A DNA stretch of 47,752 nt from Streptococcus sp. HMSC074B11 (GCF_001808705.1 NZ_KV794288.1:111581-159332), one strand, 5' to 3'. Shown: positions 17,122-26,125, counted from the first letter of the stretch. A program made the numbers and translations. The notes: generated by a model not told the origin, from the sequence alone.

Positions 17122-17336
17122 CTAAGCTTTTACGAGCAGAGCGACACACTCAGCGGTTCGCTATCTCCGTTCTGTCTGCGTGCTAGCACTTGTCAATCAC
17201 GGACAGCTATCGCATGGGCGGAAGTAAATGCTAATCTTCGTCGTTTTACTCCTTGACTAGCAAACTTACCGCCTCAACATGCGCAGTCATTGGAAACATA
17301 TCCACATCCTTAGCATTTCCCGTCTTCGAAATAAGT
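17122..17336 (-). repeat. Paired RumA 3'-end repeat, longest tail
   Basis: The right tail (17246-17336) reads ISKTGNAKDVDMFPMTAHVE then AVSLLVKE-stop. The V-D-M-F-P-M-T-x-H-V-E segment is diagnostic for the C-terminus of RumA/RlmD-type methyltransferases and identifies the whole repeat family. The left tail (17122-17160) reads RTAECVALLVKA-stop. The spacer is similar in length to, but more diverged from, the other pairs. Confidence 0.8.
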
Positions 17337-17379
17337 AAGTGTCTTAAACAGTTTAATATTCAGTTAGACAAACTGGGAT

Positions 17380-17823
17380 TTAGAAAGATCTCCGCAAATA
17401 AACCATGTCTACCAACTGAATGCCACCTTCATATATTGGATGGTCATAATTGTCTGTAAAGAAGTTCGGGGCGATATGTGATCGCACAAACCCACACTTT
17501 TCATAAAACGGAATCGTCATTGGACTATCGCCCGTTCCTACCTGCAGAGTAGAATACTCTTCTCTGTATTTCGTGATAATAAAATCAATCATGGCTTTCG
17601 CGTAACCTTTGCCTTGATATTCCGGCACTGTCGCAATATTCTTAATTTCAAGTACGCCATTTCCCACATCGATTACAACACACTCACATTTAATACCATT
17701 ATCATCAAGTACATACATTTTACCCTTATCAATATAACGGTCTATCATATCCTCCTGCTCATCTGCCAATAATAGCAACTCAATATAATTTTTCCTGTTT
17801 TCCATAACCTCTAGTATTTCCAT
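17380..17823 (-). CDS. GNAT acetyltransferase
   Basis: About 147 residues from the ATG at 17823. The acetyl-CoA site is IATVPEYQGKGYAKAMIDFI, with the conserved Q/R-x-x-G-x-G/A loop intact. The C-terminal FYEKCGFVRSH is the usual GNAT end. The substrate is unknown. An in-frame TTG pair lies just upstream; the ribosome site is moderate (AAGAAGTGGG). It follows a decayed hydrolase gene and precedes the RumA repeat. Confidence 0.8.
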   Translation of the reverse strand: MEILEVMENRKNYIELLLLADEQEDMIDRYIDKGKMYVLDDNGIKCECVVIDVGNGVLEIKNIATVPEYQGKGYAKAMIDFIITKYREEYSTLQVGTGDSPMTIPFYEKCGFVRSHIAPNFFTDNYDHPIYEGGIQLVDMVYLRRSF

Positions 17824-17831
17824 CAACAACC

Positions 17832-18021
17832 CACTTCTTAAAATATTTATTGTTATTATTGTTTCGCAAATAATTTATAAACTCGATTTTAGCATCCCAC
17901 GGGTTCAATGATTTGTAATCAAATCCAATGATTTCAAAGCTGTCATCAAAAATTGTTTATAGTGATTAGCTTCTTCTGCATTACCACCCTTACCATGAAC
18001 ATATATAACGGCATTTTTCAT
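17832..18021 (-). pseudogene. Broken 5' part of a small alpha/beta hydrolase
   Basis: Starts MKNAVIYVHGKGGNAEEANH with GGAGAGG upstream, the oxyanion-hole strand of small hydrolases. After a frameshift it continues SFEIIGFDYKSLNPWDAKIE then FINYLRNN, and is cut at the GNAT gene. There is no nucleophile serine or histidine. Only about a quarter of a typical gene remains. Confidence 0.7.
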
Positions 18022-18050
18022 TCAAATCCTCTCCACAAATTCGAATTTGA

Positions 18051-18371
18051 TTATTTCTTTTTCTTCGGTTTTGGTGCAGGTAACTCATCATAAATTGAAT
18101 TGAATAAGCCGGTTAAAAATTCTTTGTTGTCAACATCATCTACCAATAGCATTTCCTTTGCTCCATCATACGGCAACTCATATTTTGCATTTGGCATATA
18201 TGCTATTGCAGATTTAACAGGCTTCACTAAAAACCTATCATCATAAATCCCACCAACAATTTTCCCGCGATAATAAATAATATATTCACCCATCATTGCT
18301 TTATATGTTATTTCTTCCAACTCAGATAGTTGTTCTAAAATGAAATCTAAATACTCTTTACTTGAAGCCAT
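18051..18371 (-). CDS. TfoX N-terminal-domain protein
   Basis: A 106-residue protein with GGAGG before the ATG. It has the TfoX/Sxy N-terminal domain pattern: FILEQLSELEEITYKAMMGE, then YIIYYRGKIVGGIYDDRFLV, with KYELPYDGAKEMLLVDDVDN later and a lysine-rich end. In proteobacteria the full TfoX regulates competence; stand-alone N-terminal domains in Firmicutes have no known role. It is an orphan gene upstream of the hydrolase remnant. Confidence 0.85.
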   Translation of the reverse strand: MASSKEYLDFILEQLSELEEITYKAMMGEYIIYYRGKIVGGIYDDRFLVKPVKSAIAYMPNAKYELPYDGAKEMLLVDDVDNKEFLTGLFNSIYDELPAPKPKKKK

Positions 18372-18444
18372 AATCTATACCTCCAAAATTTGCATTTGTC
18401 TACACCGTTTTAATACTTATATTAGATTAATATGTTGGGCATTC

Positions 18445-18581
18445 CTTTTGCACTAGCACGCAGCTAATCACACTTCACCTTACTCGTTTTCTTGGGTGTA
18501 CAATTCATGGGCCGAACATCTATTTCTACTTCGCTGATGCCTCAGCTCTCACAAGCAATGCCACACACTCAACGTGTGGTA
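18445..18581 (-). repeat. Paired RumA 3'-end repeat, left copy decayed
   Basis: The right tail (18526-18581) reads PHVECVALLVRAEASAK-stop. The left copy (about 18445-18480) still resembles HVECxxLRASAK but has an internal stop. AT-rich sequence with a TACTAATA-type motif follows on the right, as at 11795. Confidence 0.65.
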
Positions 18582-18686
18582 ATATTCTGCTTTTATACTA
18601 ATAAACAAAAGGCAATGAAAATCATTTTAAAATGATACTGTAGAATGGAAAGATTATCACCACTTCCAAAAGAAACGACATCCATT

Positions 18687-18756
18687 CTATAATTTAAATT
18701 CCTTTTCTTTACTAATTCTATTACTCGCCAATATAGTATAAATTAAATAACCAATA
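18687..18756 (-). pseudogene. 3' scrap of a CPBP protease gene
   Basis: Encodes GYLIYTILASNRISKEKEFK then L-stop, almost identical to the last residues of the CPBP protein at 6846-7595 (AYLIYTILASNRISKEKYFK). Only the last 23 or so codons remain, so this is a truncated duplicate. Confidence 0.8.
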
Positions 18757-18806
18757 AAAATAAAAAAGCAACCAGTCTTACAACTTACTACTTTTCATAT
18801 GATAAT

Positions 18807-19298
18807 TTACAAATGTCTTTCCAGCCACTCGATCTTTTTAAAATCCTTATTGTTATTGTGATCATTTCGATAGGAGTCTTGAGAAGAAGCTTTGTAAATA
18901 CTTAGATACTGCTCCAGACTTGGAAGACGAAAAGTGATGCCTTCAATCTGAATAAGCTCTATATCCGATTCCGAAACTCCTGCAAAATCAGATAAGGTAT
19001 CGATACTTCCAAATTCAACACTCACTCTATCCTTTTGGAATTCATGCTCATGAATATCTATTAAGACGTAGCCTAAGTCTTTCATCACTTTCATTATCTT
19101 GTCCCAGTCATAAATTCTGAGATGATCAGGTGCTTCCCAACCTCTAGGGTCACCAGGCACATGAATGTCAATGTCAGACGGCCCCCAATTTTCTTTCGTT
19201 CTAAACTCCAATCCCAAAGAACCCATCAGTGTCGGTGTAATTCCGACTCGATTTAAATGGAAACAAATGGTTTTAAATTCTTCAAATAAGAGACTCAT
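18807..19298 (-). CDS. Nucleotidyltransferase-fold protein
   Basis: A 163-residue protein with AAAGG before the ATG. The segment PTLMGSLGLEFRTKENWGPS followed by DIDIHVPGD has the G-S-x(n)-D-x-D signature of the nucleotidyltransferase superfamily, and SVEFGSID supplies a possible third acidic residue. Relatives include aminoglycoside adenylyltransferases and toxin-antitoxin nucleotidyltransferases. No partner antitoxin is adjacent, so it is probably a stand-alone enzyme or cargo protein. Confidence 0.65.
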   Translation of the reverse strand: MSLLFEEFKTICFHLNRVGITPTLMGSLGLEFRTKENWGPSDIDIHVPGDPRGWEAPDHLRIYDWDKIMKVMKDLGYVLIDIHEHEFQKDRVSVEFGSIDTLSDFAGVSESDIELIQIEGITFRLPSLEQYLSIYKASSQDSYRNDHNNNKDFKKIEWLERHL

Positions 19299-19318
19299 GT
19301 TTACTCTAAACCTTTCAT

Positions 19319-19481
19319 TTAAATGTTCGTTATTTCTACTTTATTACCTTGAACAAAATCATCTTCATTTTCTAGAGTATATCCAGTTATTTTGTATACA
19401 AATTCTTTTCCTTCTTTTAAGGACTCAAATGCGACTAGATCTTTATAAGAAGGATTTTTGATATAATTCCAACATATACAT
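19319..19481 (-). pseudogene. Frameshifted fragment of the 4268-4834 gene
   Basis: Starts MYMLELYQ (compare MVILELYQ in the intact gene). After a frameshift it continues YKDLVAFESLKEGKEF and ITGYTLENEDDF, matching the intact DLVAFDSLEEGKAF and IPGYTLENEDGF, then ends early. It shows that this hypothetical gene has been copied within the array and has decayed. Confidence 0.75.
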
Positions 19482-19507
19482 CTCTAGTCCTTCTGATTTT
19501 TGAACGA

Positions 19508-19677
19508 CTATCCACATTTCACTAACAAACTTACACACTCGGCGGTTCGGACTTACCGTATCATTTCGTCGGTTTCCCTCCTCATTCTACGAGTCCTATC
19601 CCATGGGCGGAACATCTGCTTTTACTTCACTGATGAATCAGCTCGTACAAGCAGTGATACCGCCTCAACATGTGGTG
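19508..19677 (-). repeat. Paired RumA 3'-end repeat, best preserved
   Basis: The right tail is PHVEAVSLLVRADSSVK-stop (19622-19677) and the left tail is RTAECVSLLVKCG-stop (19508-19550). The 70 or so bases between are almost identical to those in the 10934 pair. Beyond the right tail lies an AT-rich block (TATTATAGAACGAAA) shared with 7915. Confidence 0.7.
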
Positions 19678-19750
19678 CTAGCAAACTTCTATATTATAGA
19701 ACGAAAGTGATAGAGTGTTTTATAAAATTATACTATAAAATGAAAGAGAA

Positions 19751-21433
19751 TTACACACTCAACTCAAACAACTTATAAAACTCACCTCTCCTATCCATCA
19801 AGTCACAAAAAGAACCATCTTCAACAATGACGCCTGCTTTCATAAAGAGAATTCTATCGTATCTTTTCAAAATATTTTCATTCAACTTGTGGGTTACTAC
19901 AAGTGCAGTCAAATTTTGAATATCCAAGATTGAACTTTCAATTTCAGTAGTTACTTGATTATCCAAAGATGAAGTAGCCTCGTCCAATAATAAGATTGGT
20001 GTTTTTCGAATCAAGGCACGCGCAATACTAACTCTTTGTTTTTGTCCGCCAGATAAATTTGATCCATTCTCTCCACATAAAGCTTGTAGACCAGATTCAT
20101 TTTCTAAAACATAACTTTCTAAACCTGACTGCTGTAAAGCTTTCTTTATTTCCCCATCAGTAAAGGATTGATTAAGAGTAATATTCTCTCTTAAAGTAGC
20201 ATCAAAAATATAAACGTCTTGCTGAACAATCGTCATTAAGTTATAAAGACTCTCTGCTGAAATAACTTGTATATCTTGATTATCAATTGAAATATGTCCA
20301 CTTGTTACATCATAAAAACGCAGCAATAGATTGAGTAAAGTTGATTTTCCACTACCTGACATACCTACTATTGCAATTTTTTCTCCTTTTTTAATATTCA
20401 AAGATAAATGGTTAAAAATATTTTCTTCAGTATTAGGGTAAGAAAAGTCTATATTTGAAAAAGAAATAACATCATCGAAATATTCTTTCGTTTCACCAGT
20501 CTGAAGTTCTGTTACATCCTTTACCTCAAATGCATCTAGTGTTGCCTGACCTTCACGGAATTTACTTATTCCCATACCAACTTCATTTAGTGGCATTACT
20601 ACAAAATTGACCAGTTGAACAATAGCTGTTACACTTCCAATTGTGGTATGGCCATTAAAAACAAGATACATTCCTCCACCAAAGGCTACCAAAAAAACAA
20701 TCATCCCTGAAAGCTGTGAAAAAACATTAGCTAAAACATCAAATTTCCCTTTTATAAAATTTATTTCATCAAATTTTTCACTTTCATGACTATAATCCTC
20801 ACAGATACCATCTTTCACATTAAAACTTTTAATAACCAGAAATCCTGCTAAAATATCTTTAACCTTAGCTAAATACTTCTGATCGGCAATCATAGCTCTT
20901 TTTTGAAGTAAAGCTGATTTTTGTCCAATAAATCCTGATATCATCATTGGTATAATACTAGCAATGATAACCAATAAGGTCAAATACCAATTACCTATAA
21001 ACATAGCTAGGAGCGAAAAAATCATTAAGGAAAGGTTTTTTGAAATATTAAAATACTGGTATAGATAATCTTGCTCAATTTTCTTCATATTTTCGGTTAA
21101 TATGGAAATAAATTTCCCTGATTTTTCTTTAGAAAAGTCTCTATAATCCCTATCTAAAATAGATTGGAACACCTTGTTTTTGTATCTTGACATGATTTGC
21201 CTAACAAGTTTATTTCTCAATCGAAGAGATATAAAGTTGAGTGCTGCATAGATGAAAATAACAGTAGCTCCTACTATTACCGCTTGAGTTAAGGCTTCTT
21301 TATTTTGGGACATGCCACTATCAATAATACCTTTAATAGAATAAGCAAAAGCAACGTTAGTTAAAGGGACCAGTATATTAAATATCATGAAAACATAAAA
21401 AGCCTTCTGATGGTTCTTTATCAATTGTTTCAT
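19751..21433 (-). CDS. ABC exporter, fused permease and ATPase
   Basis: 560 residues: about six membrane helices in residues 1-300, then an ATPase with Walker A GMSGSGKSTLL, Q-loop MTIVQQDVYIF, signature LSGGQKQRVSIARAL, Walker B ILLLDEATSSLD and H-loop VVTHKL. It is an exporter-type half transporter that should act as a homodimer. Its ATG lies two bases after the stop of the ATPase gene at 21436, so the two are cotranscribed. With the BcrA-like ATPase and permease it forms a set typical of peptide-antibiotic export or resistance. Substrate unknown. Confidence 0.88.
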   Translation of the reverse strand: MKQLIKNHQKAFYVFMIFNILVPLTNVAFAYSIKGIIDSGMSQNKEALTQAVIVGATVIFIYAALNFISLRLRNKLVRQIMSRYKNKVFQSILDRDYRDFSKEKSGKFISILTENMKKIEQDYLYQYFNISKNLSLMIFSLLAMFIGNWYLTLLVIIASIIPMMISGFIGQKSALLQKRAMIADQKYLAKVKDILAGFLVIKSFNVKDGICEDYSHESEKFDEINFIKGKFDVLANVFSQLSGMIVFLVAFGGGMYLVFNGHTTIGSVTAIVQLVNFVVMPLNEVGMGISKFREGQATLDAFEVKDVTELQTGETKEYFDDVISFSNIDFSYPNTEENIFNHLSLNIKKGEKIAIVGMSGSGKSTLLNLLLRFYDVTSGHISIDNQDIQVISAESLYNLMTIVQQDVYIFDATLRENITLNQSFTDGEIKKALQQSGLESYVLENESGLQALCGENGSNLSGGQKQRVSIARALIRKTPILLLDEATSSLDNQVTTEIESSILDIQNLTALVVTHKLNENILKRYDRILFMKAGVIVEDGSFCDLMDRRGEFYKLFELSV

Positions 21434-21435
21434 CC

Positions 21436-22173
21436 TTAATCTACCTCATAATTCTTAATTTCATTTAGAAAATGTAACATAAAATATTCTTCTAAGTCAA
21501 TATTCTCTCTCCTAATCTCTTTCATAGAAACCTGTTCTACAATTTCTCCATTTTTGATAAAGCCAATTTTATCTGCTATCTGTGAAATTTCCGATAATAT
21601 ATGACTCGATATTAGTATTGTAATTCCATGCTCCTTAGAAAGCGACAACAAAAGATTTCGAATTTCTTGAATTCCTATTGGATCTAAACCATTGATTGGC
21701 TCATCTAAAATTAACATTTCAGGTTTTGTTAGAAAGGCACGAGCTAAACCAAGCCTTTGCTTCATTCCTAACGAAAAATCTTTTACTTTTTTAGTCGTAT
21801 TCTTTAATCCGACCATTCTTAAGGCTTTTATTATATCTGATTCAATAATATTTTTCCCCATATACTGAGCGTGAATTTCCAAAATTTCTTTTGCAGTGCA
21901 ATTATCATAAAAAATTGGTGATTCAATAATACTTCCAATCTGACTTAGGATTTCTTCTCTGTGTTCTTGTAGATTTTTCCCAAAAATTTCAATACTACCT
22001 GATGTAATTGTTGATAAGGATAACATACATTTCATTAACGTTGTTTTTCCAGCACCATTCGGTCCTAAAAAACCATAGATTTCTCCTTCAGCAATTTGAA
22101 GGTTGATACCACTTAAAATTTCTTCTTTATCAATTGTTTTAAAAACTTCTTTTATTTCAACAATATTTCTCAT
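21436..22173 (-). CDS. BcrA/CcmA-type ABC ATPase
   Basis: About 245 residues from an ATG at about 22173; an upstream in-frame TTG adds 12 unlikely residues. Walker A GPNGAGKTTLM, signature DFSLGMKQRLGLARA, Walker B MLILDEPINGLDPIG, H-loop ISSHIL. The lantibiotic/bacitracin-immunity type of ATPase, expected to pair with the ABC-2 permease at 22309-23049. It is followed immediately by the fused exporter. Probably under TetR control with the permease. Confidence 0.87.
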   Translation of the reverse strand: MRNIVEIKEVFKTIDKEEILSGINLQIAEGEIYGFLGPNGAGKTTLMKCMLSLSTITSGSIEIFGKNLQEHREEILSQIGSIIESPIFYDNCTAKEILEIHAQYMGKNIIESDIIKALRMVGLKNTTKKVKDFSLGMKQRLGLARAFLTKPEMLILDEPINGLDPIGIQEIRNLLLSLSKEHGITILISSHILSEISQIADKIGFIKNGEIVEQVSMKEIRRENIDLEEYFMLHFLNEIKNYEVD

Positions 22174-22308
22174 TTCTATCTCTCTTTCTATATCCAGTTT
22201 TAAATGCAAGAATTTTTCTCCCAGAGCATAAATACTAATTTATACAGTCTCTTTTTTTATAGAAATCATTAAGGAATTATCACTTTCCTTCAATTAAACT
22301 TAGGTATG

Positions 22309-23049
22309 CTACTTGATACTAATATCTTGTCTTGAAATATTAAAAATTGAAAATGAAGTAATCATTAAACTTATGAAACTTGCAAATATCAAAAAGAATA
22401 AGTTATCAGCAATATTATTAGATAAACTTCCTGGACTTACATTTGAAAGTAATGCTGCTAAACCAAGTCCTGTAAGCATTGTTATAGCTGTTGAATGCTT
22501 AATCATACCTAAAATAAATGGTAGTAACCCCATTAGTACTGTTGCAAACGTTATTCCAGCTAAGTTGATTAATTGACTAACTAGAGGGATATAACTAGAT
22601 TCAGTTACAACAGCCATGAATCTAATGAATAATTGAATCACTAAATGTGCAGAAAAATGGGCAATAAATGCTATTAGAATGACTGAAAGAATTTTTCCCC
22701 AAAGTAACTTTATTTTAGAAATAGGGTAAGAAAACAACTGAAAAATTGTTCTTCGTTTAAATTCATCAATAATAATCGTAGATAATAAATAAGATTCGAA
22801 AATCAAAAATGCTGCTTTTGTAAATAAAGATGAAAACAATGAAGCTACAATTGCCCAACCTTCCCATTTACCAGTAACTCTAATAACATTAGAATCCTGT
22901 CCAGTGAATTCTCCTAGTTTATTGTCAGTACCTAACCCCATAATGATTATTGCTGTAATACCTAACACTATAAATATAGTACACAACCAGGCTAAAAATA
23001 ATTTAGATTTAGAAACTTTATTTAATTCAATTTTAATAAGCGACAACAT
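22309..23049 (-). CDS. ABC-2 type permease
   Basis: 246 residues with about six membrane helices (LFLAWLCTIFIVLGITAIII, then YLLSTIIIDEFKRRTIFQLF). The DEFKRRT region before helix 3 is typical of BcrB/LanE-type permeases. GGAGG precedes the ATG. It is the membrane partner of the ATPase gene 136 bases downstream. Two palindromic operators lie 96-146 bases upstream of its start, so it is the first gene of a TetR-controlled transport operon. Confidence 0.82.
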   Translation of the reverse strand: MLSLIKIELNKVSKSKLFLAWLCTIFIVLGITAIIIMGLGTDNKLGEFTGQDSNVIRVTGKWEGWAIVASLFSSLFTKAAFLIFESYLLSTIIIDEFKRRTIFQLFSYPISKIKLLWGKILSVILIAFIAHFSAHLVIQLFIRFMAVVTESSYIPLVSQLINLAGITFATVLMGLLPFILGMIKHSTAITMLTGLGLAALLSNVSPGSLSNNIADNLFFLIFASFISLMITSFSIFNISRQDISIK

Positions 23050-23144
23050 AGATTCTTTCCTCCAAAGCGTAAATAAAGAATAAACTATTCAGACTAATCT
23101 CAACAAATATTTAAAAACAGGCTTATTCTTCAGACAATGTCACT

Positions 23145-23165
23145 ATACATACTATCAGTATGTAT
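23145..23165. promoter_or_regulatory. TetR operator 1
   Basis: A perfect palindrome: ATACATACT, three bases, AGTATGTAT. It lies between the TetR gene and the permease gene and shares its core with the sites at 23179 and 23972. Confidence 0.8.
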
Positions 23166-23178
23166 ATACTAAAAACAA

Positions 23179-23195
23179 ACATACCTACGGTATGT
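23179..23195. promoter_or_regulatory. TetR operator 2
   Basis: ACATACC, TAC, GGTATGT: perfect 7-base arms with a 3-base centre, 13 bases from operator 1. Confidence 0.8.
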
Positions 23196-23319
23196 ATAAT
23201 AGATTTTTAATAACACACTTAAAGTATGTTATTTTTTAATTATGAATTATGTAAGATAATTTATTGAATTGATAACACATAAATAGAAATTAGTATTAAC
23301 ATGAATGTCATGCGACTAC

Positions 23320-23955
23320 TTATTTACTATTTTTTAAGTGATCAAATAAGTTGAAAATCACCTCCATCATTTCATCAGAAATTAACTGTACCCCTAGACC
23401 TTCAAAAGTAAGTTTAATGAAATTCATTTTGCTTTTTAATTCTACTAATGAAAAAACGGAAATTTGAAAACCAATCCAAATATTTAGAGTTAAAACAATT
23501 AAATCTGCTAGCTCTTCTGGATATTCTGTTTTAATAGACCCATCTTCAACTCCTTCGTAAACTTTTTCTCTAATTTCGGGTAAAAAATCAGAAAATAGAC
23601 CTAGATACTGCTCTCCTAACAAACGTGGACTTCTTAGCATGATTGAGGCAGAGTAAACGAGCCTTTGGTGTTCAAAATTAGAGAAAGAGTCCATCAAAGA
23701 ATTTTGTATCTTTTCTAATCCAGTATTTCCTCTCCAATTATAATTTAAAATTTCTTGATTATTTTCGCTAATGATTGTTTGAAGTATATCATATTTAGAC
23801 TCAAAATGATGATAGATAACACCTTTTGTTAATCCACCTAAGCCATCTATGATATCTTGGATTGACGTATTATCAAATCCTTTTTCTAAAAATAAGTTTT
23901 TAGAGACCTCTAGTATTTTTTTTCTAGTTTCATGTGAGTTTCTATTCCTTGCCAT
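23320..23955 (-). CDS. TetR-family regulator
   Basis: 211 residues with AAAGG before the ATG. The N-terminal helix-turn-helix domain is clear: RKKILEVSKNLFLEKGFDNT, then SIQDIIDGLGGLTKGVIYHH and FESKYDIL. The rest is a helical ligand-binding domain. It lies 270 bases upstream of the ABC permease, same strand. Identical-core palindromes (CATACY-N3-RGTATG) sit both before its own gene and before the permease, so it very likely represses itself and the transporter set and responds to the transported compound. Confidence 0.9.
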   Translation of the reverse strand: MARNRNSHETRKKILEVSKNLFLEKGFDNTSIQDIIDGLGGLTKGVIYHHFESKYDILQTIISENNQEILNYNWRGNTGLEKIQNSLMDSFSNFEHQRLVYSASIMLRSPRLLGEQYLGLFSDFLPEIREKVYEGVEDGSIKTEYPEELADLIVLTLNIWIGFQISVFSLVELKSKMNFIKLTFEGLGVQLISDEMMEVIFNLFDHLKNSK

Positions 23956-23971
23956 TTTAGTCCCTTTCTAT

Positions 23972-23986
23972 CATACCGATGGTATG
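23972..23986. promoter_or_regulatory. TetR operator 3 (autoregulatory)
   Basis: CATACC, GAT, GGTATG, 17 bases upstream of the TetR start codon. Same core as operators 1 and 2. Confidence 0.8.
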
Positions 23987-24041
23987 TAATTCTATTGTAG
24001 TGGAAGTAACTAATAATGTCAAGTTCTTTATTGGAAAATGC

Positions 24042-24067
24042 AAAAAAGCCTTAAAATCAAGGCTTTT
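24042..24067 (-). terminator. rumA-type terminator without its tail
   Basis: AAAGCCTTGATTTTAAGGCTTTT then T residues on the minus strand. Almost the same as the hairpins that follow RumA tails at 7691 and 17073, here downstream of the 24103 gene. Confidence 0.7.
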
Positions 24068-24102
24068 CATTATTACTTCGCTAAAATGTTTTAACGAAAA
24101 AG

Positions 24103-25386
24103 TTACCAGTAGTACTTTTTCTCGCTCAGATATTTTTCTTTTTGTTCTCTAGAATTTTCATGATTTCTAATTCCTAGTAATTCGTCTGTTGAAGAAACTA
24201 TTGGGTCAATCCAGTCAGCTTTGGATCTAATCCAATCAATTTCTTCTTTACTAAGTTTCCCTGCTATCTCCAATTTATCAGCCATCAACCTTAAATCATT
24301 TGCTGTTTGAAAATCTTCTAGTATATTCAGAAGAGACATTGTCCGCTTCTTTTCTTCTTCGATTCTATTTTGTAATTTTCTTTTTCGCTCTTGTTCTTCT
24401 TCGTATAGTCTTTCTCTCTCTTCACGTTCAAGTCGTATGTTCTTAACTTTATAATACTCTTGGTAAATTAAAACAATTATTTCTGGTATTGATTGTTCAA
24501 GTGTGAATTCTTTAGTATCTTTAATGTATTTGCCATCTATTATCTTAAATCGAAATTTTCCATTTGCTATATAGTCATACTTCTTTATTCTTGGTTTATA
24601 AGCATACCCCTTAAACTTTACGTTATCATTGTACTCTGCTAATTCTTTAGCTTCCTCTTTTGTTAATTCATGACTTACTTTGTCTGTTGATTCTATAACT
24701 TCAAAACGAACAATATCCTTATCAATTTGAATATCCCAATTTGAAGTTACATTATCACCTATTCTTTCAATTATACTAACTAGTGTATCTAAAAAGCGAT
24801 ATAAACGTGGTAGAGAATTTGGTGAAATATTTTTTACAAATTTAGGTTCTTTTAAATCATTATATCTGTGTCTAGAATCAAAGTAGGGATAGGAAGCAGC
24901 TTTTTCCCTCTTATTCCACTCTGTAATTTTATCTCTTAGATTAGCTACGGATTTATGTAATCTCTTATTTGGAGCCTGGTTTAGGTTTGAAACGGCTTCA
25001 ATAATACGCTCTATTTTATCGTCCTCTATAAATGATAATGAACTTCTTATACTAGTTGTATCAAGTTTAAAAATATTTTTATTTTTATCTTCCGAACTCT
25101 CTTCTTTATGTTTACTAGATTTTATTCTATTGTTCTTTAGACTTTTTCTATCAATATTAACTTCATTTACGTCATTTTGTGGTAATGGAACAATAAGTTC
25201 ACTTAAATCTTGTCCAGTATTCTTACGATACCAATAACTACCATTTGGAATTGGGATTTCAAATTCTTTGCATTTCTTGAGTAAGTCTGAATAGCTTAAA
25301 TCATATTTCAATGAAACTTGTTTTGCACTTATTTCCCAGATTTCTTCATAGAGTTCCTCTCTAGAAAAGGTCTTTATCATCTTCAT
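24103..25386 (-). CDS. Large hypothetical protein with N-terminal HTH-like domain
   Basis: About 427 residues; the ATG at 25386 follows AAGGTG and is preferred to the GTG three codons upstream. The N-terminus (FSREELYEEIWEISAKQVSL, KYDLSYSDLLKKCKEFEIP, NGSYWYRKNTG) resembles a conserved helix-turn-helix-like module seen in many large hypothetical proteins (pattern PxGYWxxKxxG). A highly charged coiled coil (EREERERLYEEEQERKRKLQ) follows at about 325-355. Soluble, function unknown. A DNA-binding or defence-type role is conceivable but unproven. Confidence 0.6.
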   Translation of the reverse strand: MKMIKTFSREELYEEIWEISAKQVSLKYDLSYSDLLKKCKEFEIPIPNGSYWYRKNTGQDLSELIVPLPQNDVNEVNIDRKSLKNNRIKSSKHKEESSEDKNKNIFKLDTTSIRSSLSFIEDDKIERIIEAVSNLNQAPNKRLHKSVANLRDKITEWNKREKAASYPYFDSRHRYNDLKEPKFVKNISPNSLPRLYRFLDTLVSIIERIGDNVTSNWDIQIDKDIVRFEVIESTDKVSHELTKEEAKELAEYNDNVKFKGYAYKPRIKKYDYIANGKFRFKIIDGKYIKDTKEFTLEQSIPEIIVLIYQEYYKVKNIRLEREERERLYEEEQERKRKLQNRIEEEKKRTMSLLNILEDFQTANDLRLMADKLEIAGKLSKEEIDWIRSKADWIDPIVSSTDELLGIRNHENSREQKEKYLSEKKYYW

Positions 25387-25461
25387 TTGAAACACCTTTA
25401 CCCTTATATTTTACATCACCGTTTTTATATTTACCAAGCGAAAACGCAAATTCAAAAACTT

Positions 25462-25806
25462 CTAATTCTTCACTTCTGCATTTTCGCTTAATATAAAAAG
25501 TAAATCTTGTTTTAAACCGTTAAATTCCTCTATAATTTTATCTAAACTAGTTTCAATATTTTCAACACGGATCTCTGATAGCTTACCGTGATTGTATGAA
25601 ATCATTCTTTCAGCGATAATATGATATGACCAACTCTCAGTGAAACGTCTATCTCTTTCTTCATTATGAATAGCAAAACCAATTGGAAGAAGATTATTTC
25701 TAAGACCTATAGCAACTGCCTGTGAACTTATACCTAAATAATCACTAGCAATTTTTAATGTGATTTTATTTAATTTTCTAATATCTTCGTCGGTATATTT
25801 CGGCAT
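25462..25806 (-). CDS. Small HTH DNA-binding protein
   Basis: A 114-residue protein with AAAGGAG before the ATG. Residues about 16-45 (LKIASDYLGISSQAVAIGLR) look like a helix-turn-helix of the kind seen in element-borne excisionase/regulator proteins. It lies 75 bases upstream of the large hypothetical gene and probably forms a transcript with it. Likely a transcriptional regulator of mobile-element origin. Confidence 0.6.
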   Translation of the reverse strand: MPKYTDEDIRKLNKITLKIASDYLGISSQAVAIGLRNNLLPIGFAIHNEERDRRFTESWSYHIIAERMISYNHGKLSEIRVENIETSLDKIIEEFNGLKQDLLFILSENAEVKN

Positions 25807-26125
25807 GTTAGTACTCCTTTGTCATAATTCAAAATGCAGTATCATCTATGTAAAAATATCTTGATAGAATGCTGTATAGTCCTTTCCTTAACTATAAAAA
25901 TAATATGTGGCACATAGTACTCCGAAGGCTAATAATCTATTCAATTAAAATTTACTATCAATCAAAACTAATCTCCTCGGATTCATAGTTACGATGTTTT
26001 CTATGAATTCCAAAAATCTTTTTCGGTAAATTATCTTTTACTATTGTTCTTTACTTTTTCTGTAAGGTGAAACACACCATTTAAAAGTAAATCCATTAAT
26101 TAGCTCCAGATTTAGATGTAAATAG
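25807..26125. other. Intergenic stretch with a short coding scrap
   Basis: No complete gene. A minus-strand frame around 25960-26040 ends PKKIFGIHRKHRNYESEEIS then FD-stop, without a start, and looks like the tail of a lost gene I cannot name. The rest is AT-rich and unrecognised. Confidence 0.4.

Noticed and set aside
7741..19677. CRISPR-like array
   Set aside because: Repeats are spaced kilobases apart, are about 170 bases long, code for RumA tails in one frame, and no cas gene is seen.
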